From Bacteroidota bacterium (GTDB lineage Bacteria; Bacteroidota; Bacteroidia; JABEUT01): a stretch of 32,479 nucleotides of DNA. Position numbers and translations under genes: made by a program. The stretch lies in contig JABCZY010000013.1 of the NCBI GenBank assembly GCA_013289395.1, positions 1-32,479 of the forward strand, in the 5' to 3' direction. Every line of letters begins with the position of its first letter. Within the stretch, counting starts at the first letter, position 1. The notes under the pieces were generated by a model. That model was given only the letters and a program-made list of their open reading frames with translations, did not search any database and was not told where the DNA came from. Below are positions 16,900 through 26,788 of the stretch, in pieces.

Positions 16900-17475
16900 C
16901 TATATACCAAAGTCGACTCCTGCACTTATGGTGGGGTTAGCGTAAGGAGAAAGTATAGAGTGACTGAAATCCCACATACCCGTTATTATATAATAAGAAT
17001 GTTCTCCCAAGGGTCTGCGAAGCCCTATACCCAGTAATGGAATGTATACATAGGCACGGGTAATTTGAGGGAAAGGACTATAATAATCAGGTACATTCCA
17101 TACATCGTATTCTCCCAATAAAGCGATGTTATTCAAGCGACCCGGTAAAAAATAAGTCCCTGTAATTCTTCCGCCATAAGCACTATAGTTAAAATCATAT
17201 AGGGGATCACTATTATTAACGTATTGGTACAGGGGACCCGCACCTATAATTAAGTCGTTGGTAATATGGTAACTTACCAAAGGAGATAGTGCAATATATG
17301 TAAGTGTACCAAATTGCAGGCCCAGGCCTCCTCCAACAGAAATGCGATCCCAGAAAGGGTTTCGTTGATGTGCAGGCTTCATTGCGGAACTATCCCTTCC
17401 GTCTTCCCTTGTATATTGGGCATACAAAGGCAAGGATAGAATAATTATCATCCCGGCTAATACTGCTTTTTTCAT
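16900..17475 (-). CDS. Small outer-membrane beta-barrel protein, unknown function
   Basis: A signal peptide (MKKAVLAGMIIILSLPLYAQ) is followed by about 170 residues with alternating hydrophobic/aromatic strands (ISVGGGLGLQFGTLTYIALS, YVYIPLLGIGLRRPLG, TISAGVDFGI). This fits an eight-stranded outer-membrane barrel. No named family is recognised with confidence. It follows ribD on the minus strand with a 1-base gap, so the two are likely co-transcribed. It is tail-to-tail with the anti-sigma-like gene, whose stop is only 4 bases away. Confidence 0.75.
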   Translation of the reverse strand: MKKAVLAGMIIILSLPLYAQYTREDGRDSSAMKPAHQRNPFWDRISVGGGLGLQFGTLTYIALSPLVSYHITNDLIIGAGPLYQYVNNSDPLYDFNYSAYGGRITGTYFLPGRLNNIALLGEYDVWNVPDYYSPFPQITRAYVYIPLLGIGLRRPLGEHSYYIITGMWDFSHSILSPYANPTISAGVDFGI

Positions 17476-17476
17476 G

Positions 17477-18523
17477 TTACATGTGTCTGTTCCTGTACAA
17501 TACTAACGTATCGTCTCCTATTTTTATTTCACCCTTCGATGGGAAAGGGAAACTCGGAGCAGGAACACCTTCACCCAGTGTTTTGGTTGAGTAGAATACT
17601 TTTGCTTCATCCCAGTAGTCCTTTTCAATGAATGATTTCAAAAGCTTTTCTCCTCCTTCAACGATAACCGATTGAATATTACGATTATATAATTCGGTAA
17701 GCATTGTTTGTATCAACTTACCATCAAAAGCTACATTTTTATATTCCACACCGTTACTTGAAGGTTCAGGCTGTTCAGTAAATATCAGTGTAGGGGCAGA
17801 TTTGTCGAAAATATTTGAATTGGTAGGTATTTTAAGGCTTTTATCAATTATTACACGTAATGGCGATTGTCCACCCACTTTACGTGCAGTAAGTCTTGGG
17901 TTATCCATTATTACTGTATGCGTACCTATCATTATAGCTTGTTCCTGGCTTCTCCACAGGTGAACCATAATTTCTACTTCAGGCTGGGTTATTTTTTCCT
18001 GAGCCTCCTCCTTGGTACGTTTCTTATCTATAAAACCATCACTGGTTTGAGCCCATTTAAGTATTATAAATGGCCTTTTTCTATCATGAAATGTAAAGAA
18101 ACGCTTATTAACCTCAAGGCAATCTTTTTCAAGGATACCAACCTCTACATTAATGCCTGCTTTTTGCAAAGCCTCAACTCCCTTACCTTTTACTAAAGGA
18201 TTAGGATCTAGGCAACCTATAACAACATTCTTTATACCACTTGCTATAATAGCTTCAGTGCAAGGAGGGGTTTTGCCATGGTGCGCACAAGGCTCAAGGT
18301 TAATATACATGGTGGCATTTTTCAGCCTTTCTTTATTTTCTACGGAATTAAGTGCATTCACTTCAGCATGAGGGCCGCCAAAAACATCGTGATGACCTTC
18401 GCCAAGTGTGCCGTTGTCTCCAACAATAACACATCCAACCATCGGGTTCGACGCTACTTTTCCTAGGCCTCTGACCGCTAATTCTAAACAGCGGTGCATG
18501 TATTTGTCATGCTGGTTCATCAT
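17477..18523 (-). CDS. ribD: Bifunctional riboflavin biosynthesis deaminase/reductase
   Basis: RibD carries out two successive steps of riboflavin synthesis in the cytoplasm: deamination of the diaminohydroxyphosphoribosylaminopyrimidine and NADPH-dependent reduction of its ribose. The N-terminal deaminase domain (to about residue 145) shows the zinc-site motifs GGPHAEVNAL and PCAHHGKTPPCTEAI. The C-terminal reductase domain begins near RPFIILKWAQTSDGFI and includes the segment SVIVEGGEKLLKSFIE. The length (348) is normal. Two adjacent ATGs (18523, 18520) are possible starts. Other rib genes are not in the window; the next gene on the strand is a small barrel protein. Confidence 0.96.
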   Translation of the reverse strand: MMNQHDKYMHRCLELAVRGLGKVASNPMVGCVIVGDNGTLGEGHHDVFGGPHAEVNALNSVENKERLKNATMYINLEPCAHHGKTPPCTEAIIASGIKNVVIGCLDPNPLVKGKGVEALQKAGINVEVGILEKDCLEVNKRFFTFHDRKRPFIILKWAQTSDGFIDKKRTKEEAQEKITQPEVEIMVHLWRSQEQAIMIGTHTVIMDNPRLTARKVGGQSPLRVIIDKSLKIPTNSNIFDKSAPTLIFTEQPEPSSNGVEYKNVAFDGKLIQTMLTELYNRNIQSVIVEGGEKLLKSFIEKDYWDEAKVFYSTKTLGEGVPAPSFPFPSKGEIKIGDDTLVLYRNRHM

Positions 18524-18572
18524 GATTGTTTATTTTCGTTAGGCAAAAAATTAAGGTTATTAACCATCAGTG

Positions 18573-19421
18573 ATGACATACAAAGAACTAAGGTTGCATT
18601 TTGAAAGTCAATTGAGTGAACTTTATTCATCTGATGAAATAAAAAACTTATACTTTTTAACCCTTAACGGTATTTTACAAATATCAAAAATAACAATCCT
18701 TTCAAATACTGACAACCAAATAGATGAAATTAATTCACAACGGATTCTTAATATCTTGGATGGATTACAGAAAAAAGTGCCTATTCAGTATTTATTGGGT
18801 ACGGCTGCCTTCTATGGAATGATACTGGAAGTAAACCCTTCAGTGCTTATACCGCGACCGGAAACCGAGGAGCTTGTAGAATGGATCATAAAGGACTTTA
18901 AGAGTAAAAAGACAACTATTCTTGATGTATGCACCGGCAGCGGATGTATTGCCCTAGCCCTGAAGCAGAATTTGCCTGAAAGTACCCTTACGGCTATAGA
19001 TATTTCGGGAGGTGCCCTTGAAACGGCAAGCCACAATGCTGAAAAGCTTGGGCTTGAAATAGAAATAATAGAAGAAGATGCGCTCGCGTTGAATGAAGGG
19101 TCTTTAAGCCCGGGGTATGATATAATTGTGAGCAATCCTCCCTATATTAAGGAATCTGATAAGAAAGAGGTGCAGGAAAATGTATTGATGTATGAACCGC
19201 ATTTGGCTCTTTTTGTACCTGACAATGATCCATTAAAGTTTTATAAAGCAATTGCTGAATTTGCCAGGGGAAGTAAGTCGGTTACTGTATATTTTGAGAT
19301 ACATGAGGACATGGGTGATGAACTATCAAAATGGTTGCAAAAAGAGGGATTTAAAAACATTGAAGTGCGCAAGGACATTAATGATAAGGATAGGATGCTG
19401 AAATGTATTTATATTTGTTAG
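18573..19421 (+). CDS. prmC: Peptide chain release factor N5-glutamine methyltransferase
   Basis: PrmC methylates the glutamine of the GGQ loop in release factors RF1 and RF2 with S-adenosylmethionine. The N-terminal helical domain (KELRLHFESQLSELY) leads to the signature YLLGTAAFYGMILEVNPSVL and IPRPETEELVEW. The methyltransferase fold shows LDVCTGSGCIALAL as the cofactor loop and the substrate-binding NPPY in IVSNPPYIKE. The ATG at 18573 is chosen over the overlapping GTG at 18570. It is divergent from ribD and is the first gene of a run with ligA (12-base gap) and lpxK. Confidence 0.96.
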   Translation: MTYKELRLHFESQLSELYSSDEIKNLYFLTLNGILQISKITILSNTDNQIDEINSQRILNILDGLQKKVPIQYLLGTAAFYGMILEVNPSVLIPRPETEELVEWIIKDFKSKKTTILDVCTGSGCIALALKQNLPESTLTAIDISGGALETASHNAEKLGLEIEIIEEDALALNEGSLSPGYDIIVSNPPYIKESDKKEVQENVLMYEPHLALFVPDNDPLKFYKAIAEFARGSKSVTVYFEIHEDMGDELSKWLQKEGFKNIEVRKDINDKDRMLKCIYIC

Positions 19422-19427
19422 TCATAG

Positions 19428-21440
<2,013 letters not shown>

Positions 21441-21444
21441 CGAA

Positions 21445-22551
21445 ATGAACCGCGCACGAATTCTATTATATCCTCTTTCGGTTGTTTACCGCGTGGTTAT
21501 TGCTGTCAGAAACACTTTATTTGATGGCGGTATTCTGAAATCACAAAAATTCCCGATTTGGGTAATATCAGTGGGTAATTTGTCGGTTGGGGGCACAGGT
21601 AAATCACCACATATAGAGTATTTACTTCGTCTGCTCGGAAAACTTCCTGAATATAAGAACCTGAAGTTTTCACCTGAGCATACTGCTATTTTGAGCCGTG
21701 GATATGGAAGAAATACATCAGGTTTTTTAGAAGTAACGGAAAATTCGACAGCACAGGAAGTAGGTGATGAGCCTATGCAAATGCGCTGGAAGTTTAAGGA
21801 TGTTCATATAGCAGTTGACGAGAACAGGGTAAAGGGAATAAATAAGTTACTAGAGATAAATAAGGATATTAACCTGGTGTTGCTTGATGATGCTTTTCAG
21901 CATCGCTATGTAAAATCATCATTATCTATACTGCTTACTAACTTTCACAGGCCTTTTTACGAAGATAGTATGATGCCTACGGGTACCTTGCGTGAACCTA
22001 AGGGTGGTTACAGGCGCGCTGATATTATTATTGTTACACGCACGCCAAACGAATTGCTGGATGTAGAAAAGAAAATGATCGTAAAGAAAATTAACCCTTA
22101 CCCGCACCAGAAAGTATTCTTTTCAAGTGTTATTTACCAGGACATGACCCCTGTTTACGATGCTGAATTAATTGGCAAGAAGATAACGAAGGATACTTCG
22201 GTGGTGTTACTTACTGGCATAGCGAATGCAAATGATTTCAGAAAACATGTGCAGAAAGCAGCCAAAGAAGTAATACATATCAACTATCCTGACCATCATT
22301 GGTATTCATTGGTTGAGATAATGAAGATGATAGATATATTTAATAATGTACAGAGTGAGGATAAAATAATTCTTACTACTGAAAAAGACGCAGCACGTTT
22401 GCATCAGGCATCAATCACTGAGCATTTAGAAAAATTGCCTGTGTTCTACACACCTATACAGGTAAAGGTGAAAGACGAGGAAGCTTTTCAGGCTGAGATA
22501 ATAAGGCAACTGGGTTCTTACCAGTTGTATAAGCCTATACAAAGGGTTTAG
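21445..22551 (+). CDS. lpxK: Tetraacyldisaccharide 4'-kinase (lipid A synthesis)
   Basis: LpxK phosphorylates the 4' position of the lipid A disaccharide at the inner face of the cytoplasmic membrane. The N-terminal hydrophobic stretch (LYPLSVVYRVVIAV) anchors it. The P-loop is seen as VGNLSVGGTGKSPHIEYLL, and the second family motif as LLDDAFQHRYVK. The region EPKGGYRRADIIIVTR and the late TTEKDAARL also fit the family. At 368 residues the length is normal. It ends the prmC-ligA-lpxK run, and its stop codon directly abuts the stop codon of the convergent folD with no base between. Confidence 0.96.
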   Translation: MNRARILLYPLSVVYRVVIAVRNTLFDGGILKSQKFPIWVISVGNLSVGGTGKSPHIEYLLRLLGKLPEYKNLKFSPEHTAILSRGYGRNTSGFLEVTENSTAQEVGDEPMQMRWKFKDVHIAVDENRVKGINKLLEINKDINLVLLDDAFQHRYVKSSLSILLTNFHRPFYEDSMMPTGTLREPKGGYRRADIIIVTRTPNELLDVEKKMIVKKINPYPHQKVFFSSVIYQDMTPVYDAELIGKKITKDTSVVLLTGIANANDFRKHVQKAAKEVIHINYPDHHWYSLVEIMKMIDIFNNVQSEDKIILTTEKDAARLHQASITEHLEKLPVFYTPIQVKVKDEEAFQAEIIRQLGSYQLYKPIQRV

Positions 22552-23424
22552 TTATCTCCTTTTATACCCGTTCAGGGTATTCATCAATAAAGAAGCGATA
22601 GTCATTGGTCCAACACCACCGGGAACGGGAGTAATGAAACTGCATTTAGGTGCAACCTCATCGAACTTTACATCACCGGCAATACGGTAGCCACTTTTCT
22701 TTGTTGCATCTGGCACGCGGGTAATACCAACATCAATAACAACCACACCATCTTTTACCATATCGGCTGTAACACTTTCAACCTGGCCAGTAGCAACAAT
22801 AAGTATATCGGCTTGCAGGGTATGTTTTTTTACATCGACTGTTTTGCTGTGGCATATGGTAACAGTGCAGTTACCGGGCTTTGTATTGCGTACCATTAAC
22901 AGGCTCATAGGTAAACCAACTATATGGCTACGGCCCATTATAACACAATGTTTTCCTGCTGTAGGTATATTATATCTGTCTAATAATTGAACAACACCAT
23001 AAGGCGTAGCCGGTAAATAAGCAGGCATGTTAAGCGCCATTCTGCCAACATTTTCAGGATGGAAACCATCTACATCTTTATCAGGAGAAATAGCATTTAT
23101 AACCTTAGCATCTGAAATATGTTTTGGTAAAGGCGACTGAACTATAAAACCATCAAGAGTTTCATCATCATTCAGTTTTTTAATTTCTGCCAGTAAACTT
23201 TCTTCATCAATTGTATCATCAAGTTTTACGAGGGTAGATTTGAACCCAACTCTCTCACATGCTTTTATCTTGCTGCCTACATAGGTTTCGCTTGCAGGGT
23301 TATTACCAACTAGTACAACTGCAAGGTGCGGAGCCCTTTTACCCTGGGCCAATATCTTATCAACTTCAATTTTTATCTCGTCGAGTATGGTCTCTGAAAC
23401 CTTTTTGCCTTCTAATAATTGCAT
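22552..23424 (-). CDS. folD: Methylenetetrahydrofolate dehydrogenase/cyclohydrolase
   Basis: FolD interconverts 5,10-methylene-, methenyl- and 10-formyl-tetrahydrofolate, supplying one-carbon units. Visible are the catalytic lysine region SETYVGSKIKACERVGF, the signature VQSPLPKHI followed by PDKDVDGFHPENVGR, the Rossmann motif GRSHIVGLPMSLLM and the C-terminal PVPGGVGPMTIASLL. The length of 290 is standard. The start ATG lies 8 bases after the ffh stop, so it is probably co-transcribed with ffh. Confidence 0.98.
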   Translation of the reverse strand: MQLLEGKKVSETILDEIKIEVDKILAQGKRAPHLAVVLVGNNPASETYVGSKIKACERVGFKSTLVKLDDTIDEESLLAEIKKLNDDETLDGFIVQSPLPKHISDAKVINAISPDKDVDGFHPENVGRMALNMPAYLPATPYGVVQLLDRYNIPTAGKHCVIMGRSHIVGLPMSLLMVRNTKPGNCTVTICHSKTVDVKKHTLQADILIVATGQVESVTADMVKDGVVVIDVGITRVPDATKKSGYRIAGDVKFDEVAPKCSFITPVPGGVGPMTIASLLMNTLNGYKRR

Positions 23425-23432
23425 AGTAATTG

Positions 23433-24776
23433 TTATTTGCCAAATGGCATTTTTCCACCCATCATTTTCATCATACCGGCCATAGCACTTTTGTTGTTCA
23501 TCAATTTCATCATCTTATGCATGTCATCGAACTGTTTGATGAGACGATTCACTTCCTGTATATTTGTTCCGCTACCTGTGGCAATTCTTTTTTTACGACT
23601 ACCGTTCAGTATTTCAGGGTGCTCTCTTTCCTTAGTGGTCATTGATTGAATGATGGCTTCAATATGCTTGAACGATTTTTCATCGATATCTGCATCTTTT
23701 ACAGCACTACCCATTCCCGGTAACATAGCAGCAATATCTTTTATATTACCCATTTTCTTTATCTGCTGAAGTTGGCCTAAAAAGTCGTTAAAATCGAATT
23801 GGTTTTTAGCGAGCTTACGTTGTAATCTCTTTCCTTCTTCGGCATCAAAAGTTTCTTGTGCTTTTTCCACAAGGCTCACAATGTCACCCATGCCGAGTAT
23901 CCTATCTGCCATACGCGATGGATAGAATACATCCATAGCATCAGCCTTTTCACCTGTACCTACAAACTTAATCGGCTTGTTTACTACCGAGCGGATAGAT
24001 AATGCAGCACCACCGCGTGTATCACCATCTAACTTGGTAAGTACAACGCCGTCAAAGTCAAGTTTATCGTTAAAAGCTTTTGCTGTATTTACTGCATCCT
24101 GACCGGTCATACTATCAACCACAAAAAGTATTTCCTGCGGATTCAGTGCTTTTTTCAACTCGGCAATTTCATTCATCATCTGCTGATCAACAGCCAAACG
24201 GCCTGCTGTATCCACAATAACTACCGTGTTCTCATTTAACTGCGCATGCTTAATTGCAGCTTTGGCAATTGCAACAGGGCTCTTTTCTTCTTCGTTAGCG
24301 TATACTTCAACACCTAATTGCTCACCCAATGTTTTTAATTGTTGTATAGCTGCAGGACGGTATACGTCGCATGCAACAAGCAAAGGCTTTTTACCTTTTT
24401 TGTTTTTGAAATAGCTGGCAAGTTTAGCCGAAAAAGTTGTTTTACCCGAACCCTGCAAGCCCGACATTAATATTACCGTAGGATTTGCTGTAAGCGGAAT
24501 AACGCTTTCGCCACCACCCATCAGTTTGGTAAGCTCTTCGTGGGTTACCTTAACAAGCAATTGGCCCGGAGATACTGCCGTTAGTACATTCATACCAAGG
24601 GCTTTTTCCTTAACGGTATCGGTAAATTCCTTGGCTATTTTATAGTTAACGTCAGCATCAATAAGCGCCTTACGTATTTCTTTAATGGTTTCCGAAACGT
24701 TAACCTCAGTAATGGTTCCCTGACCCTTGAGGAGTTTGAACGCACGGTTTAATTTCTCTGATAAACTATCGAACAT
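23433..24776 (-). CDS. ffh: Signal recognition particle protein Ffh
   Basis: Ffh binds signal sequences of nascent membrane proteins and delivers ribosomes to FtsY with the SRP RNA. The N domain ([18 protein letters not shown]) precedes the GTPase domain with P-loop [25 protein letters not shown] and [14 protein letters not shown]. The C-terminal M domain is methionine-rich ([11 protein letters not shown] to [13 protein letters not shown]) and includes the RNA-binding segment [11 protein letters not shown]. The length of 447 is normal. A -7 box lies 19 bases upstream, so it has its own promoter although it follows pyrB. The SRP RNA gene is not in the window. Confidence 0.99.
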   Translation of the reverse strand: MFDSLSEKLNRAFKLLKGQGTITEVNVSETIKEIRKALIDADVNYKIAKEFTDTVKEKALGMNVLTAVSPGQLLVKVTHEELTKLMGGGESVIPLTANPTVILMSGLQGSGKTTFSAKLASYFKNKKGKKPLLVACDVYRPAAIQQLKTLGEQLGVEVYANEEEKSPVAIAKAAIKHAQLNENTVVIVDTAGRLAVDQQMMNEIAELKKALNPQEILFVVDSMTGQDAVNTAKAFNDKLDFDGVVLTKLDGDTRGGAALSIRSVVNKPIKFVGTGEKADAMDVFYPSRMADRILGMGDIVSLVEKAQETFDAEEGKRLQRKLAKNQFDFNDFLGQLQQIKKMGNIKDIAAMLPGMGSAVKDADIDEKSFKHIEAIIQSMTTKEREHPEILNGSRKKRIATGSGTNIQEVNRLIKQFDDMHKMMKLMNNKSAMAGMMKMMGGKMPFGK

Positions 24777-24795
24777 GGCATAAAAAATAAGATGG

Positions 24796-24803
24796 CAAAG
24801 TTA
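24796..24803 (-). promoter_or_regulatory. -7 promoter box of ffh
   Basis: Minus-strand TAACTTTG, an exact TAnnTTTG match, lies 19 bases upstream of the ffh ATG. Confidence 0.55.
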
Positions 24804-24820
24804 ATAAAAATGAAAGTGCG

Positions 24821-24912
24821 GCCCCACCTAAATCCTCCCCGCTAGGGAGGACTTTATGTTTTCAATAATAGTATTTTATTCTCCCTCCCTAATGGGAGGG
24901 CTGGGGGTGGGC
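24821..24912. repeat. Double-hairpin G/C-run intergenic element
   Basis: Two perfect hairpins lie 31 bases apart: TCCTCCC/GGGAGGA (24833-24839 with 24845-24851) and CCCTCCC/GGGAGGG (24883-24889 with 24894-24900). The outer sequences GCCCCACC (24821-24828) and GGGGGTGGGC (24903-24912) are roughly inverted copies, so the whole 92 bases can also fold as one long stem. It fills the gap between pyrB and ffh and ends 2 bases before the pyrB stop codon. It resembles short palindromic repeats scattered between genes in many Bacteroidota and may act as a transcript end for pyrB. Confidence 0.6.
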
Positions 24913-24914
24913 TG

Positions 24915-25844
24915 CTATTCTTTCTTAGCAGCCAGCAGGTATAGCACCGCCATACGAATAGCTACACCATTTTCCACCTGGTCTAGGATGATAGATTGCT
25001 TGGAGTCAGCTACATCGCTGGTAATTTCCACGCCACGGTTTATCGGACCGGGGTGCATTACGGTTATCTGTTTGCTGAGTGAATCGAGGCGTTCTTTGTT
25101 AAGCCCATATTGCATGGTGTATTCGCGTAATGACGGGAAGTATTTTATATCCTGGCGCTCCATTTGTATGCGTAGCATATTGGCTACATCGCACCATTCA
25201 AGGGTTTTCATCAGGTCATATTCTACGCGTACTCCCAGCGATTCAATATGTTTTGGAATAAGGGTTGGAGGGCCGCATACCACAACCTCGGCACCAAGTT
25301 TTTGCAGGCAGAATATGTTGGAGAGCGCCACACGTGAGTGTAAAATATCACCTACTATGGCTACTTTTTTGCCTTTCACTTCTCCGTATTTTTCACGTAT
25401 CGAGAATGCATCGAGCAGGGCCTGAGTAGGGTGTTCGTGCGTACCGTCGCCGGCATTTACTATAATGCTATCTACATGCTTGGCTAAAAAGCTGCATGCT
25501 CCTGGGCTCGGATGGCGCATCACGATCATATCAACCTTCATGGCCAATATGTTGTTTATAGTATCTATAAGTGTTTCACCTTTTTTAACCGATGACGATG
25601 ATGCAGAGAAGTTAAGTGTATCAGCAGAGAGGCGGCGTTCAGCCAGTTCGAACGATATGCGTGTGCGGGTAGAGTTTTCGAAGAAGACGTTGGCAATGGT
25701 TACGTCGCGCAGCGAAGGCACTTTCTTTATAGGGCGATTTATAATTTGTTTGAAATTGTCGGCAGTAGAAAAAATGAGTTCAATGTCCTTGGCGGTTACG
25801 TCTTTGATTCCTATCAGATGCTTTACGCTAAGCGATTGCTCCAT
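24915..25844 (-). CDS. pyrB: Aspartate carbamoyltransferase catalytic subunit
   Basis: PyrB makes N-carbamoyl-L-aspartate, the committed step of pyrimidine synthesis. The carbamoyl-phosphate loop FFENSTRTRISFELAERRL, the SSVKKGETLIDT loop, the MRHPSPG motif, the HEHPTQALLDAFSIREK signature and the C-terminal VMHPGPINRGVEI are all intact. At 309 residues the length is that of a stand-alone catalytic subunit. No regulatory subunit gene (pyrI) is adjacent. It follows pyrR by 15 bases in the same operon. Confidence 0.98.
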   Translation of the reverse strand: MEQSLSVKHLIGIKDVTAKDIELIFSTADNFKQIINRPIKKVPSLRDVTIANVFFENSTRTRISFELAERRLSADTLNFSASSSSVKKGETLIDTINNILAMKVDMIVMRHPSPGACSFLAKHVDSIIVNAGDGTHEHPTQALLDAFSIREKYGEVKGKKVAIVGDILHSRVALSNIFCLQKLGAEVVVCGPPTLIPKHIESLGVRVEYDLMKTLEWCDVANMLRIQMERQDIKYFPSLREYTMQYGLNKERLDSLSKQITVMHPGPINRGVEITSDVADSKQSIILDQVENGVAIRMAVLYLLAAKKE

Positions 25845-25859
25845 GTTTTCTTTTTATTC

Positions 25860-26399
25860 TTAATCGTTCAAAATAAGCCAAACTCTATCGTGACCATCTT
25901 CTTCCTTCCATTCTACCTTTACATTCTGCGATACAATGGTATCTACTCGTTTACCAACATAGTCAGGTTGTATGGGCAGGTGGCGGCTGAAGCGGCGGTC
26001 TATCAGTACTAATAATTCTACTTTGCGTGGGCGCCCGAAATCAAGCAGGGCATCGAGCCCGGCACGTATAGTGCGGCCTGTATGCAATACATCGTCTACC
26101 AGCACCACGTTCTTATCCTCTACAATAAAGTCCATGTTCATGCTCTTGGGCAGCACGGGCTGGCGCTTGCGGAAGTCGTCGCGGTAAAAGGTAGCGTCTA
26201 ACTCTCCGAAAGGTATTTTTGGGTTCTTGGTAAGCTTGCTTATTTTTTTGTGCAGACGGCGGGCAAGGTAAATGCCGCGTGGCTGAAGGCCTATAATAAC
26301 GGTATCCTTAAAATCTTCGTGATTCTCTAAAAGCTGGTGGCAGAGGCGGTCGAGAGTTATCTCCAGGTCCTGACTCGAAAATAATTCCTTTTTCTTCAT
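25860..26399 (-). CDS. pyrR: PyrR pyrimidine regulator/uracil phosphoribosyltransferase
   Basis: PyrR family proteins convert uracil and PRPP to UMP, and in Firmicutes also bind pyr mRNA leaders to cause attenuation. The PRPP-binding loop VVLVDDVLHTGRTIRAGLDAL is intact, as are the N-terminal GLQPRGIYLARRL and the later LVLIDRRFSRHLPIQPDYVGK. The length of 179 is normal. It is the first gene of a pyrR-pyrB pair. Its probable -7 box lies only 7 bases before the ATG, so there is almost no leader in which an attenuator could form; enzyme activity is therefore the safer assignment. Confidence 0.95.
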   Translation of the reverse strand: MKKKELFSSQDLEITLDRLCHQLLENHEDFKDTVIIGLQPRGIYLARRLHKKISKLTKNPKIPFGELDATFYRDDFRKRQPVLPKSMNMDFIVEDKNVVLVDDVLHTGRTIRAGLDALLDFGRPRKVELLVLIDRRFSRHLPIQPDYVGKRVDTIVSQNVKVEWKEEDGHDRVWLILND

Positions 26400-26406
26400 C
26401 AGGGTT

Positions 26407-26414
26407 CAAAGATA
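26407..26414 (-). promoter_or_regulatory. -7 promoter box of pyrR-pyrB
   Basis: Minus-strand TATCTTTG, an exact TAnnTTTG match, ends 7 bases before the pyrR ATG, predicting a nearly leaderless mRNA. Confidence 0.5.
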
Positions 26415-26449
26415 TATTAAAATTATGAATTGAGTGTTTAAATTTATTT

Positions 26450-26644
26450 GGGCATTCCCCTACGGGTCGGGCTATCCGCTGCAAGTCCTCGCTACACTGT
26501 GGGCTTTACGCTACTATCCCTAACGCAGTGCTACGTGCTATTTTACTTGTCTGGTTTGTGAACTAGGCAACAGGTGGGCGCGGGTTAGCTGCAAATGATG
26601 CGAGTATAGGAAACACAGGCAAGCAGGGAGCAAGAGCCGCCCCA
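26450..26644 (+). repeat. Intergenic repeat, copy A (full length)
   Basis: About 195 bases that occur again at 28862-29048. Shared blocks are the left end GGGC-A/G-TTCCCCTACGGG followed by TCGGGCT, a middle block CCCTAACGCAGTGCTACGTG, and a right half containing GGTGGGCGCGGGTTAGCTGC, then ATGCGAGTATAG, then AGGCAAGCAGGGAGCA and GCCGCC. The centre differs between copies. No credible coding frame or transposase is present. It fills most of the 389-base gap between pyrR and rpsA. Confidence 0.8.
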
Positions 26645-26682
26645 AATTAATTACGAATTAAAAATTAAGGCTAACAATTAAA

Positions 26683-26703
26683 GCCCCTTTAGGGGTTTGG
26701 GGC
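26683..26703. repeat. Short G/C-run hairpin, similar in style to 24821-24912
   Basis: CCCC-TTTA-GGGG (26684-26695) followed by TTTGGGGC can form two alternative hairpins, because GCCCC also pairs with GGGGC at 26699-26703. It lies in the same gap as repeat copy A, next to an AT-rich stretch (TTACGAATTAAAAATTAAG). Function is unknown. Confidence 0.45.
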
Positions 26704-26741
26704 AACCGGGATATTTGTACGATAAGCAAAACTTGACAAAT

Positions 26742-26770
26742 AAAAAAAGGGGACCCGATGGATCCCCTTT
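26742..26770 (-). terminator. Rho-independent terminator of rpsA
   Basis: On the minus strand an 8-bp stem (AAAGGGGA, 26746-26753, with TCCCCTTT, 26763-26770) with a 9-base loop ends in a run of seven U's (26748-26742). It lies 18 bases after the rpsA stop codon. Confidence 0.9.
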
Positions 26771-26788
26771 CTTATAGTTTAGCGTCGA

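Noticed and set aside
18555..18565. GGTTATTAACC palindrome before prmC as an operator
   Set aside because: Arms of five bases in AT-rich DNA are common by chance and no second copy is seen; kept only as a note.
24856..25425. 189-residue open frame opposite pyrB
   Set aside because: It begins in the palindromic element and is otherwise the antisense frame of a highly conserved gene.
26450..26644. Short peptides encoded by the intergenic repeat
   Set aside because: Frames are not conserved between copies A and B, since the variable centre changes length and frame; no start or family signature.
26400..26788. PyrR attenuator or other riboswitch before pyrR
   Set aside because: The gap is explained by a promoter box next to the ATG, repeat copy A, a small hairpin and the rpsA terminator; no PyrR-type binding loop was recognised.
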